Of a stretch of DNA of 64,000 nt, positions 9,264-17,968 are shown in pieces (within the stretch, counting starts at the first letter, position 1; every line of letters begins with the position of its first letter). This DNA comes from Streptomyces diastatochromogenes. Its GTDB lineage: Bacteria; Actinomycetota; Actinomycetes; Streptomycetales; Streptomycetaceae. The stretch lies in NCBI GenBank assembly GCA_026913215.1, contig JAPTYK010000001.1, forward strand, positions 1,550,001-1,614,000. Reading direction: 5' to 3'. Both the position numbers and the translations under genes were made by a program. Below the pieces are notes generated by a model. It saw only the letters and a program-made list of their open reading frames with translations. It was not told the origin of the DNA and did not search any database.

Positions 9264-10569
9264 GGTGTGCCAGCCTTCCATACGGACTCGGGAAGCCCGA
9301 GGTGCGAACGCAGCGTGGTGCCCGCGTACTCCGTGCGGAAGACCCCCCGCTCCTGGAGCAGCGGGACGACCCGGTCGACGAAGTCGTCGAGGCCGCCGGG
9401 GGTGAGGTGCGGGACGAGGATGAAGCCGTCGGCGGCGTCCGTGGCGACGTGCTCCTCCAGGGCCGCCGCGACCGTCGCCGGGGAGCCCACGAAGGACTGC
9501 CGGCTCGTCGACTCGATGACGGTCTGACGGATCGAGAGCCCCTTCGCCTCCGACAGCGCCCGCCACTTCCTGGCCACCCCGACCGGGTCGGCGACCCGCA
9601 CCCGGCCCTGGACGAGCGCGGAGTCCGGATCGGGGTCGAGGTCCGGCAGCGGCCCGTCGGGGTCGTAGCCGGACAGGTCGCGGCCCCAGACCTGTTCGAG
9701 CGCGAGGATCGCGTTCTGCGGGGAGACCTGCTGCCGCCGCACCTCGGCCGCCCGCTCCTGCGCGTCGGCGTCGGTGTCGCCGAGGACGTACGTCACCCCC
9801 GGCATGATCTTCAGGTCGCCGGGTTCCCTCCCGTACCGCGCGAGCCTGCCCTTGACGTCGGCGTAGAACTCCCGGCCCGCCTCCGGCGTGGAGTGCCGGG
9901 TGAAGATCACGTCGGCGGAGGAGGCCGCGAACTCCCGCCCCTCGCCGGAGTCCCCGGCCTGGATGACCACCGGATGCCCCTGCGGAGAGCGCGGTACGGG
10001 GAACGCGCCCCGATCCGGAACTGCGGCCCGCTGTGCGCGAAGGGCCGCTGCTCGCCCTCCGGGGTCCAGGAGTCCCACAGCTCCCGGGCGGTGGCGAGGA
10101 ACTCGGCGGCCCGCGTGTACCGGTCGGCGCGGTCCAGATAGCCGCCGCGCCGGAAGTTCTCGCCGGTGAAGGCGTCGGACGAGGTCACCACGTTCCAGGC
10201 GGCGCGACCGGCGCTCAGGTGGTCGAGCGAGGCGAGCCGCCGGGCCAGCTCGTACGGCTCGTTGAAGGTGGCGTTGACCGTGGCGGCCAGGCCGAGCCGC
10301 TCGGTGACCGCCGCGAGGGCGTTCAGGACGGTGATCGACTCGGGCCGCCCGACGACGTCCAGGTCGTGGATGCGTCCCGCGTGCTCGCGCAGCCGCAGCC
10401 CCTCGGCCAGGAAGAAGAAGTCGAAGAGGCCCCGCTCCGCGGTCCTGGCCAGATGCTCGAAGGAGGAGAAGTCGATCTGCGAGCCGGACCGCGGATCGGC
10501 CCAGACGGTCGTGGAGTTGACGCCGGGAAAGTGCGCGGCGAGATGGATCTGCTTCTTGCCCCGGCTCAT
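9260..10569 (-). CDS. NtaA/SnaA/DszA-family FMN-dependent monooxygenase (one frameshift)
   Basis: This is a luciferase-like monooxygenase of the NtaA/SnaA/SoxA(DszA) class, which uses reduced FMN and oxygen to oxidise small C-S or C-N compounds. About 436 residues are expected, the usual size. Motifs include 'QIHLAAHFPGVNSTTVW', 'FDFFFLAEGL', 'GRAAWNVVTSSD' and 'PVVIQAGDSGEGREFAA'. It is the closest counterpart here to Bacillus CmoJ (YtnJ), which acts on N-acetyl-S-alkylcysteines. ATG 10569 overlaps the upstream gene stop. The frame breaks near 10010 and one added base restores it. A flavin reductase partner is not obvious in the window. Confidence 0.85.
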
Positions 10570-11574
10570 GCGTCCGCCCCCACCTTCGCGTACTGGCTGA
10601 CCGGCCGGACGAGCCCCAGATGATCGCGGAGGGTGGTCCCCTCGTATCCGGTGCGGAACAGCCCGCGCTCCCTGAGCCGGGGCACGGTCCCCTCCACGAA
10701 CCGCTCCAGATCCCGCTCCGGCACGGCCGGCACGAGGTGGAAGCCGTCGACGGCGCCGCCCCCGCCCCATCCGGCGATCAGCTCGGCGAGGGCCCCGGGC
10801 CCGCCCTCGTACGCGTCGAGATCGACGCTCAGCGAGAGCAGGACGCGCAGCTGCCCGGGGTCCCGGCCGTGGGCACGGGCCCCTGGCGCAGTTCGGCACG
10901 CAGGGCGGCGGCCTCCTCGGCGGACGAGGCCCGGATCAGGGCCACGTCGGCGTGGTGGGCCGCGGTGTCCCGGGCGGCCGGGCGGGTGGCGTCGACGACG
11001 GTCACCGGATTGCCCTGCGGGGGCCGGGGGACGATCGAGGGCCCCTTGACCGAGAAGGTGGCGCCCTGGAAGTTCACGTGGTGCAGCTTGCGGCGGTCGA
11101 CGAACCGTCCGGTGGCCACGTCCCGTATCTCGGCGTCGTCCTCCCAGCTGTCCCACAGCTTCCGCGAGACCTCCGCGACCTCGCCCGCCTCCTGCCAGAG
11201 CTCGGCGGTGGGCGGCGCCGGCCGGCGCCCGACGAGCCGGGCCTCGGCCCCGCCCGGGAGACCTCGATCCGCCAGCCCGCCCGGCCCCGGCTCACCCAGT
11301 CGAGGGTGGCGACGGCGGCCTGGACGTGGAAGGGCTCGGTGTGCGTGGTGGTGACGGTCGGCACGAGACCGACCGACCGGGTCTCGGGCGCGACCCGGGC
11401 GAGCACGGCGAGCGCGTCGAGACCGGGCCCGCCGAAGGAGTCGTCATGGGTGAGGAAGTCGAGCGCGGCGGCCTCACCGAGCCGCGCGAGCGCGACGGTA
11501 CGGGCGACGGGGTCGGCCCGGCCGGAGCCCGGAGCGAGCTCGGCGGCGAGGTGAAGCGGTCGGATGCTGGTCAT
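10566..11574 (-). CDS. LLM-class flavin-dependent oxidoreductase (frameshifted)
   Basis: This is a second luciferase-like monooxygenase of about 336 residues, related to SsuD/CmoO-type enzymes. The N-terminus 'IRPLHLAAELAP' is followed by 'ALARLGEAAALDFLTHDDSF', 'GLVPTVTTTHTEPFH' and 'GRAGWRIEVS'. The C-terminal 'DGFHLVPAVPERDLERFVEGTVP' is typical of the family. ATG 11574 is chosen as the first Met of the conserved start. The frame breaks near 11253 and 10880; two added bases restore it. It follows the binding-protein gene by 106 bases and overlaps the next monooxygenase by four bases, so both probably act in one oxidation pathway. Confidence 0.82.
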
Positions 11575-11680
11575 ACGGGGCTCTCTCAGGGATGGCGGGA
11601 AGCCGGCGGCGGCGGGAGGGCCGGGCCCGAGCAGGGCGGCCCCGGCCCCGGCGGAACACCGGGGCCGGCGCACGGCGGGG

Positions 11681-12652
11681 TCAGTTCTTGGTGCGGGGCA
11701 GACCGGGCGGGTTGATCTCCGACTTCGGCACGGCCTCGGCGCTCAGCCCCCAGCGCTTGAGGACCTGCGCGTAGGTGCCGTTCTCGATGATGTGGTCGAT
11801 CGCGGCCGCGTAGGCGGCGACGAACCCGCTGTCCTTCTTCGTGGTGGCCGCGATCTTGCCCTGGAGCCCGGCGCCCGCCCCGGAGAACTTGCCGACGGTC
11901 TCGGTCTGTCCGGCGGAGGCCACGTGGTAGGCGACGGCGGGGTTGGGGCCGAGGTAGCCGTCGATCCGGCCGGACTGGAGGGCGAGGTAGTAGTCGGTCG
12001 TGTTGTCGTAGTACTTGATGTCGACGCCCTTGCGGCCGGCCTTCTCGTTCTGCTTGGACCAGTCGACGAGGATCTTCTCCTGGTTGGTGCCGGAGCCGAC
12101 GGCGATCCGCTTGCCGGACACGTCCTCGGGGCCCTTCACCGTCCAGCCGGAGCCCTTCTTCGCCTCGAAGGCGAGGTCGTCGAGGCGGTAGGTGGCGAAG
12201 TCGTACTTGTCCTTGCGCTCCTCGGTGACCGTGACGTTGGAGAAGACCGCGTCGTACTTGCCGCTGTCCAGGCCGACGAAGAGGTTCTCCCAGGAGACCG
12301 GGTTGAACTCGGGCTTCAGGCCGAGGGTGTCGGCGACCAGGGTGGCGAGGTCGAGCTCGACGCCGATCAGCGTCTTGTCGTCGGTGGCGCGGAAGGCGAG
12401 CGGCGGATTGCTCTTGGCGGAGACGCCGATGATCAGGGTGCCTCTCTTGCGGACGGCCTCGGGCAGCTTTCCGGCCGCGGTCTCGTCCTTGGCGGTGTGG
12501 ATCCGGTTCTGGTTCGGGCCCACGTTGATGCCGGTGTCCTTCTGGCCCTCCGGCTTGATCTCGGTGGTGGCGTCGCCCGCGCCGCAGGCGGTGAGGAGCC
12601 CGAGGGCGGTGAGCGAGGCGAGGGCGGTGAGGACGGTACGGCGGGTCTTCAT
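11681..12652 (-). CDS. Amino-acid ABC transporter substrate-binding lipoprotein (family 3)
   Basis: This is a 323-residue polar amino-acid binding lipoprotein, intact. A signal peptide ends with lipobox 'LLTAC', so Cys is lipidated and the protein sits on the outer face of the membrane. The family 3 fold is shown by 'GTLIIGVSAKSNPPLAF', 'GVELDLATLVADTLGL', 'KYDAVFSNVTVTEERKDKYDF' and 'AVGSGTNQEKIL'. It lies in the operon with its ATPase and two permeases. The context with sulfur-type monooxygenases suggests cystine or an S-substituted cysteine as ligand, comparable to TcyJ/TcyK; this is inference. Confidence 0.88.
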   Translation of the reverse strand: MKTRRTVLTALASLTALGLLTACGAGDATTEIKPEGQKDTGINVGPNQNRIHTAKDETAAGKLPEAVRKRGTLIIGVSAKSNPPLAFRATDDKTLIGVELDLATLVADTLGLKPEFNPVSWENLFVGLDSGKYDAVFSNVTVTEERKDKYDFATYRLDDLAFEAKKGSGWTVKGPEDVSGKRIAVGSGTNQEKILVDWSKQNEKAGRKGVDIKYYDNTTDYYLALQSGRIDGYLGPNPAVAYHVASAGQTETVGKFSGAGAGLQGKIAATTKKDSGFVAAYAAAIDHIIENGTYAQVLKRWGLSAEAVPKSEINPPGLPRTKN

Positions 12653-12683
12653 GGCGATGCTCCTGTACGAAGGGAAGGGCTGG

Positions 12684-13475
12684 TCAGAGGACTTTGGAGA
12701 GAAAGGCGCGGGTCCGCTCGTGGCGCGGGGAGTCGAGCACCTCGGCCGGCGGCCCCTGCTCGACGATCCGGCCCTCGTCCATGAAGACCACGGTGTCGGC
12801 GACCTCGCGGGCGAAGCCGATCTCGTGGGTGACGACGATCATGGTGGTGCCGGAGGCGGCCAGGTCCTTGATGACGTCGAGGACCTCGCCGACGAGTTCG
12901 GGGTCGAGCGCGGAGGTCGGCTCGTCGAAGAGGAGCAGGCTCGGTTCGAGGGCGAGCGCGCGGGCGATGGCGACCCGCTGCTGCTGTCCGCCGGAGAGCT
13001 GCTTGGGATAGGCGTCCGCCTTGTCGGCGAGGCCGACGCGTTCCAGCAGGGCGAGGGCCGTGGCCTCGGCGTCCTTGCGGGGCCGCTTGAGGGCCGAGAC
13101 GGGGGCCTCGACGATGTTCTCCAGGACGGTGAGGTGCGGGAAGAGGTGGAAGTTCTGGAAGACGAAGCCGATGCGGGTGCGCTGCTTGAGGATCTCGCGC
13201 TCGCGCAGCTCGTAGAGCTTGTTCCCGGAACGGCGGTAGCCCACGAGGACGCCGTCCACGCCGACGGTGCCGCTGTCGACCTTCTCCAGGTGGTTGATGG
13301 TCCGCAGCAGGGTGGACTTGCCGGAGCCCGAGGGGCCGAGGACGACGGTGACCTCGCCGGCCCGGACGTCGAGGTCGATGCCGCGCAGGACGTGGAGGGC
13401 GCCGAACCGCTTGTGGACGGCGCGGATCTCGACCTTGGCGGTGGAGACGTCGGCAGAGGCGGTGACGGAGCTCAT
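12684..13475 (-). CDS. Amino-acid ABC transporter ATP-binding protein
   Basis: This is a 263-residue ABC ATPase, intact, of the polar amino-acid type (GlnQ/TcyN). Walker A is 'GPSGSGKST', the Q-loop is 'FVFQNFHLFPHLTV', the signature is 'LSGGQQQR', Walker B is 'LLLFDEPTSALDPE' and the switch His is in 'VVTHEIG'. ATG 13475 overlaps the permease stop by four bases. It is the only ATPase for two permeases and two binding proteins in this island, so the permeases may form a heterodimer served by one ATPase homodimer, as for TcyL-TcyM-TcyN. Confidence 0.93.
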   Translation of the reverse strand: MSSVTASADVSTAKVEIRAVHKRFGALHVLRGIDLDVRAGEVTVVLGPSGSGKSTLLRTINHLEKVDSGTVGVDGVLVGYRRSGNKLYELREREILKQRTRIGFVFQNFHLFPHLTVLENIVEAPVSALKRPRKDAEATALALLERVGLADKADAYPKQLSGGQQQRVAIARALALEPSLLLFDEPTSALDPELVGEVLDVIKDLAASGTTMIVVTHEIGFAREVADTVVFMDEGRIVEQGPPAEVLDSPRHERTRAFLSKVL

Positions 13476-14371
13476 CGAACGCTCCCCTTCGCGTAGTGGC
13501 GTTCGACGTAGTGCTGGACGACGGAGAGCGCGGTGGTGAGCAGGACGTACCAGGCGGTGGCGACCATGAGGAGCGGGACGACGCGTCCGTTGCGGCCGTA
13601 GACGACCTGGACCTGGTAGAAGAGTTCGCCGATCGCCATGACGGAGACGATCGAGGTGCCCTTGAAGAGCGAGATGATCTCGTTGGCGGCGTTGGGCAGG
13701 ATCGAGCGCATCGCCTGCGGCAGCACGATCCGCCGCAGCTGCCGGAGCCGGGGGATGCCGAGGGAGGCCGCCGCCTGCAACTGGCCCTCGTCCACGGCGA
13801 GCACGCCGCCCCGGACGATCTCCGCCGCGTAGGCGGCCTGGTGCAGGGCGAGCCCGAGGACGGCGGCGCTCATCTCGCCGACGAGGCCCATCGTGTCGAA
13901 GGAGAGGAAGCTCGGTCCGAAGGGGATGCCGATGCTCAGTTCCTTGTAGAGGTAGGCCAGGTTGAACCAGAAGAGCAGCTGGACGATGAGCGGGATGGAG
14001 CGGAAGGCCCAGATGTAGCCGAAGGCGACCGACCGCAGGAACGGGCTGGCGGACAGGCGCATGAAGGCGAGCACGATGCCGATCGCGAAGCCGAGCGCGG
14101 TGCCGTAGAAGGTCAGCTGGAGGGTGACCCAGACGGCGCGGAGGATCGTCTCGGTGGTGAAGAAGGCGGCGAAGACGTCCCATTCCCAGCCGGGGTTGGT
14201 GACGAGTCCGTGGACGAACTGGACGAGCAGGACGGCGGTGACGACGACGGCCACCCAGCGCCAGGGGTGGCGCACCGGGACGACGACGAGCTCGGGCGCG
14301 GCGGCCTCGGGGGTCTTCGTGACCGGTGCGGCGGCGGGTGCGGCGGCGGGTGGATCGCTGGTGAGAGACAT
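13472..14371 (-). CDS. Amino-acid ABC transporter permease (first)
   Basis: This is a 299-residue inner-membrane permease of the His/Glu/Gln/Arg/opine family, intact. It has an Ala/Pro-rich N-terminal extension, about five or six helices and the conserved EAA-type loop ('LGIPRLRQLRRIVLPQAMRSILP'). The end 'SVVQHYVERHYAKGSVR' closely resembles that of the other permease in this operon, so the two are paralogues. It lies 34 bases downstream of the FAD/NAD(P)-binding gene and overlaps the ATPase start. Cystine/S-alkylcysteine uptake is suggested by context. Confidence 0.9.
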   Translation of the reverse strand: MSLTSDPPAAAPAAAPVTKTPEAAAPELVVVPVRHPWRWVAVVVTAVLLVQFVHGLVTNPGWEWDVFAAFFTTETILRAVWVTLQLTFYGTALGFAIGIVLAFMRLSASPFLRSVAFGYIWAFRSIPLIVQLLFWFNLAYLYKELSIGIPFGPSFLSFDTMGLVGEMSAAVLGLALHQAAYAAEIVRGGVLAVDEGQLQAAASLGIPRLRQLRRIVLPQAMRSILPNAANEIISLFKGTSIVSVMAIGELFYQVQVVYGRNGRVVPLLMVATAWYVLLTTALSVVQHYVERHYAKGSVR

Positions 14372-14405
14372 GGCGGTTCCTCGGAAAGGGGTCGGGCAGC
14401 GAGAT

Positions 14406-16210
14406 TCAGACGCTCAGCGGGGCCGGGGGCCGACACGCCCGCTCACGCAGCAGGGTCAGGACGGCCCGCGCGGTGACGTCGTTCTGCCCGAAGGCGATCC
14501 CGCCGGTACGGGGCCGGGTGAAGCCGCTTCCGGCGCGGGTGGTGGTGTGCGGGCCGAGGGCGAAGCGGCGCGGGTGCGGGCGTCCGTCGTGTTCCACGAT
14601 CCGGCCGTCGACGGGGTCGACGACGAGGAGGCCGCCGGCGGTGGTCCTGCTGCCCTCCTCGTACAGGGCGCGGAGCAGCGGGCTGCGGGTGAGCTCCAGG
14701 GTGGGTTCGGGGATCCGGGCCTCGACGAGGGCGCGGGTCTCGGTCCACTCCCCCGGCAGGGCGGCGGACTCGGCCCGGAAGAGGCCGCGTTCCTCGTCGG
14801 TCTCGACGGTGACCCGCGGACCGAGGAAGCGGACGACGCCGGCGCGGGAGAGCGCGAGGAGCTGCCGCAGCCGGGGGCCGGGCGGCCCGGAGGCGAGGTA
14901 GCTGAAGAAGCCGTGCCACCAGGGGTCGGGGTCCAGCCGCCTGCTGAGCCGCACGAGCTGGCCGTAGACGGAGAGGAGTCCGGCGAAGACGGCGGCGTCG
15001 GAGCTGTGGGCGGGGTCGTGGCGGCGGTTCAGGTCCGCGGTGACGTAGTCGCGCAGGCCCTGCTGGAGGGCTTCCGGGGAGTCGTAGCGGATGCCGTCCA
15101 GGGGTGGTCGAGGGCGTCGAGGTCGAGCCGGTCGGCGGGGTCGGGGACGGCGGCGGCGACGAGCGCGGCCAGCTCGGCCGAGCGCGGCGGGGCCTCCTCG
15201 TAGGCCTTCTCGAAGACGCTCCGGTCGAGCGCGGTCCGCTCGGGGTGGGTGGAGAAGAGCCGGTGGTAGTGGGCCCAGCCGAGTTCCTTGTCGATGAGCG
15301 GCCACACGTCGCGGCGGAAGTCGACCGGTCCGGTGCGCCGGAGCAGGGCGTCGGTCTGTTCGGCGCCGAAGAAGCGGGGCAGCGGGGGCCGTTCGCCGTC
15401 GAGGTCGTAGCCGATCTTCGAGTGGTACGGGACGCCCCGGCGCGAGCCGACGTACAGGACCGGCTCCTTGCCGGAGGGCACGTAGACGAGCTCGTCGCCC
15501 TCGCCCTCGTACCGTCCGCCGCGGCCCTCGGTGAGCAGCACCATCAGGTCGACGAAGGCGAGGCCGAAGCCGCGGACGAGGACGGGCTCGCCGGCGGGGA
15601 CGGCGGCGAGGTCGCTGTCGGCGGTGAAGTCGGGCGGGAGGTGGACGAGCCCGTGGCGGGCGGCGAAGGCGGCGAGTTCCCGCTGCTCCCGGTCGGGTTC
15701 GGCTTCCTGGTGGCCGACGGTGAGGACGACGAGGTCGGCGAGGAGAGGGGCGTCGGCTCCCTCCAGCCAGACCCGCTGGCGTCCGTCGCGGGGGCCGCTG
15801 ATCCGCAGGGCGGTGGTGCGGTGCTCGTGGACGGTGACGGAGGCGGGCAGGGCGGCGCGGGCCCGCTCGTACACCCAGCGCAGATAGGCGCCCTGCTGGG
15901 GGCGGCTGGGGAAGCTGCGACCGTCGATGGCGGCCCATTCGGCGAGGGTGGGTCCGGGGCGGACGGGTCCTTCGAGGTCGACGGTCTCGTCGGTGAACAT
16001 GGTGACGTCGGCGGCCTCGGAGTTCATCCAGAGCAGCGGGGACTGGGCGGTGCGCCAGATCCGGCCGGGGCCGGGCGGGTGCGGGTCGACGAGGTGGACG
16101 TCGAGGGGCTCGTCCCCGTACAGCCCGGGGAGGTTGGCGGCGAGCCGTTCGAGGAGGCCGGTCCCCCGCGGCCCGGCGCCCACGATGACGAGGGAGGGGC
16201 GCGGGCTCAT
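14406..16210 (-). CDS. FAD/NAD(P)-binding protein (NAD_binding_9 type) inside a transporter operon
   Basis: This is a predicted flavoprotein of about 601 residues, far larger than its neighbours. The N-terminal Rossmann motif is 'SLVIVGAGPRGTGLLERL'. 'WMNSEAADVTMFTDE' follows, and a second nucleotide-binding area is near 'LADLVVLTVGHQE'. The C-terminus has 'GIAFGQNDVTARAVLTLL'. The family resembles FAD-dependent hydroxylase-like proteins such as ornithine/lysine N-oxygenases but its reaction is unknown. It sits between two permease genes, overlapping the upstream permease by four bases, so it is made with the transporter. One frameshift near 15100 is repaired by one added base. A role in oxidising or reducing the imported sulfur compound, or supplying flavin electrons, is speculative. 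Confidence 0.8.
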
Positions 16211-17058
16211 CGCGCACCGGCCGTTCCGCGGGCGTAGTGCCGCTCGACGTAGTGCTGGCCGATGCCGAGGACCGAGGTGACGGCGACGTACCAGAGGGTG
16301 GCGACGAGCAGCAGCGGGATGATCTCGTACGTGCGGTGGTAGATCAGCTGGGTCGAGTAGAGCAGGTCCTGCACGGCGATGACGGAGACGATCGAGGTGC
16401 CCTTGAGGGTGCCGATCAGCATGTTCCCGGCGGGCGGGACGATGGCGCGCATGGCCTGCGGCAGCACGATCCGGGTGAGCCGGCGCCACCGGCCGAGGCC
16501 GAGGGACTGGGCGGCCTCGATCTGGCCCCGGTCGACGGAGAGGATGCCGCCGCGGACGACCTCGGCGGCGTAGGCGGCCTCGTGCAGGGTGAGGCCGATG
16601 ACGGCGACGGCGACGGGGCCGAGGAGGTTGACCGTGTTCACACCGAGGATCTGCGGGTAGAGCACGCCGATGTTGAACCAGAAGAGCAGCTGGACCAGGA
16701 TCGGGGTGGACCGGAAGAACCAGACGTAGCCCCAGCTGACCGCGCGGAGCACCGGGTTGGCGGAGAGCCTGAGGACGGCGAGCAGGGTCCCGAGGACGAA
16801 GCCGAGGGCCATGACGAGGGCGGTCAGCCACAGGGTGAGGCCGAGGCCGCGCAGGACGGACGCGGAGGTGAAGTACTCGGCGACGACGTCCCACTGGAAG
16901 GCCTTGTTGCGCACGACCGAGACGAGCGCGAGGGCGAGCAGGACGAGGATGACGGCGGCGGCGGTCCACTGGCCGGCGCGGCGGGTGGGGACGATGCGCG
17001 GGGGCGGTTCTTCGGCCGGTGGGGCCGTGGAAGGGGTTTTGACGAGGGTCGCGGACAT
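16207..17058 (-). CDS. Amino-acid ABC transporter permease (second, first gene of operon)
   Basis: This is a 283-residue permease, intact, and the promoter-proximal gene of the minus-strand operon. It shares with its paralogue the EAA loop ('LGLGRWRRLTRIVLPQAMRAIVPP'), the segment 'IGTLKGTSIVSVIAV' and the ending 'GQHYVERHYARG'. The N-terminus is Pro-rich and cytoplasmic. A good promoter (TTGACA-17-CATAGC) lies about 100 bases upstream. The pair of unlike permeases with one ATPase fits a TcyL/TcyM-like heterodimer. Confidence 0.9.
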   Translation of the reverse strand: MSATLVKTPSTAPPAEEPPPRIVPTRRAGQWTAAAVILVLLALALVSVVRNKAFQWDVVAEYFTSASVLRGLGLTLWLTALVMALGFVLGTLLAVLRLSANPVLRAVSWGYVWFFRSTPILVQLLFWFNIGVLYPQILGVNTVNLLGPVAVAVIGLTLHEAAYAAEVVRGGILSVDRGQIEAAQSLGLGRWRRLTRIVLPQAMRAIVPPAGNMLIGTLKGTSIVSVIAVQDLLYSTQLIYHRTYEIIPLLLVATLWYVAVTSVLGIGQHYVERHYARGTAGAR

Positions 17059-17160
17059 GCGAGGGCTCCGTGGATGCCAGAGGGCGGATCGAACACGGGG
17101 TGCGCCTTCACACGCGATGAGCCGCGGATCCGGGCCCCTCAGCCCGATCCGCCCTTCGAG

Positions 17161-17189
17161 GCTATGCGGTCAACACGGCCCGCTGTCAA
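17161..17189 (-). promoter_or_regulatory. Predicted promoter of the transporter-monooxygenase operon
   Basis: On the minus strand TTGACA (17189-17184) and CATAGC (17166-17161) are separated by exactly 17 bases, a strong match to the vegetative sigma-factor consensus. It drives the operon beginning at 17058, leaving a 5' leader of about 95 bases containing the GC-rich inverted repeat GGATCCGGGCCCCTCAGCCCGATCC-like region (17130-17152). Confidence 0.65.
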
Positions 17190-17260
17190 GGCTGTCCGCA
17201 CTGTGAGCCGTACGTCTCATCGCGGTTGACGCGGGACCGGATGCCTGTTCCACTGGGGCC

Positions 17261-17329
17261 ATGCATCCGCAGCAGCTGGTCACGCGCTCCCACATCGACT
17301 TCGGTCGCGTGTGGTCCTCTTCCTGTTGA
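17261..17329 (+). CDS. 22-residue cysteine-type leader peptide (uORF)
   Basis: This short ORF has the composition of actinobacterial sulfur leader peptides. After Met it carries 'TRSHIDFGRVWSSSC' and ends Ser-Ser-Ser-Cys-stop, matching the R-x-H-[IV]-D-x-x-R-V-x-S-x-x-C pattern found before sulfur-uptake and cysteine genes in Streptomyces and relatives. In mycobacteria similar short ORFs act as cysteine-responsive attenuators: shortage of Cys-tRNA stalls the ribosome and opens the downstream genes. A TTGACG-like -35 at 17226 and a -10 near 17249 would place the transcript start at or next to the ATG, so it may be leaderless. The acetyltransferase gene starts 160 bases downstream. Confidence 0.72.
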   Translation: MHPQQLVTRSHIDFGRVWSSSC

Positions 17330-17432
17330 GCCGGTCCTCTGCTTCTCCCTGCCCGCGTGCTGTTTTCCGCGGCGCCTTCACACCGGGCCTCTTCCGAGCG
17401 CCTGAGCTCTCCCTCCCTCGCCTTGCCTCTTC

Positions 17433-17484
17433 TTCCTTCCTTCGTCCTGAAGGAGGGTTCCCTTCCTTCCTTCGTCCTGAAGGA
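17433..17484 (+). promoter_or_regulatory. Tandem SD-masking hairpins between leader peptide and acetyltransferase
   Basis: A 22-base sequence occurs twice with a 30-base period (17433-17454 and 17463-17484). Each copy folds into TCCTTC-GTCCT-GAAGGA, a 6-bp stem with a 5-base loop. The right arm of the second hairpin (GAAGGA, 17479-17484) is the ribosome-binding site of the acetyltransferase ATG at 17490. The upstream pyrimidine-rich tract (17330-17440) offers alternative pairing partners for GAAGGAGGG. This looks like an attenuation or SD-sequestration device responding to the leader peptide; the mechanism is inferred. Confidence 0.55.
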
Positions 17485-17489
17485 CCGTC

Positions 17490-17968
17490 ATGACCTTCGC
17501 GTTGTCCGTGCACCGGACCACGACCACCGATCCCCTGGCCCGCCCGCTCCTCGACGAGCTGGCACACGAGTACATGACCCGGTACGGCTCCGCGCACGAT
17601 CTGAGCCGCTACCCGGCGGCGGAGTTCGCCCCGCCGCACGGCGCCTTCCTGCTCCTCCTGGAGCAGGGCCGCCCGTGGCGGGCGGCGCCTACCGCCGCTA
17701 CGACGAGGACACCGCCGAACTGAAGCGGATCTGGACGCACTCGGCGCACCGCAGGCGCGGGCTCGCCCGCCGCGTCCTGACCGTGCTCGAACGGGAGGCC
17801 GCCGCCCGCGGCTACTCCCGCGTCTATCTGACGACGGGGCCGCGCCAGCCGGAGGCCAAGGGCCTCTACCTGGCGAGCGGTTACCGCCCGCTCTTCGACG
17901 TGTCCGCCGATCCCGAGTCGATCGGCCCGCTGCCGTTCGAGAAATTCCTGGAGAACCCGAAACCATGA
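17490..17968 (+). CDS. GNAT-family N-acetyltransferase (one frameshift)
   Basis: This is an acetyl-CoA-dependent N-acetyltransferase of about 159 residues. The acetyl-CoA-binding region is 'RIWTHSAHRRRGLARRVLTVLEREA' (R-x-x-G-x-A type), followed by 'LTTGPRQPEAKGLYLASGYRPL', typical GNAT motif B. The ATG at 17490 has SD GAAGGA at five bases. The frame breaks near 17675 ('EQGRP|VAGGAYRRYD') and one base repairs it. Downstream it overlaps the binding-protein start by four bases. By analogy with Bacillus SnaA (YtmI), it may acetylate S-substituted cysteines to mark them for monooxygenase cleavage; that substrate is inferred. Confidence 0.82.

Noticed and set aside
1196..17058. Real pseudogenisation of the frameshifted genes
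   Set aside because: Breaks occur equally in housekeeping and accessory genes, almost all at G/C runs, and each needs only one base. That pattern fits sequencing error far better than decay.
17041..17111. A second leader peptide ahead of the minus-strand sulfur operon
   Set aside because: The short ORF overlapping the permease start has no Cys-rich end or R-x-H-I-D pattern and overlaps the coding start.
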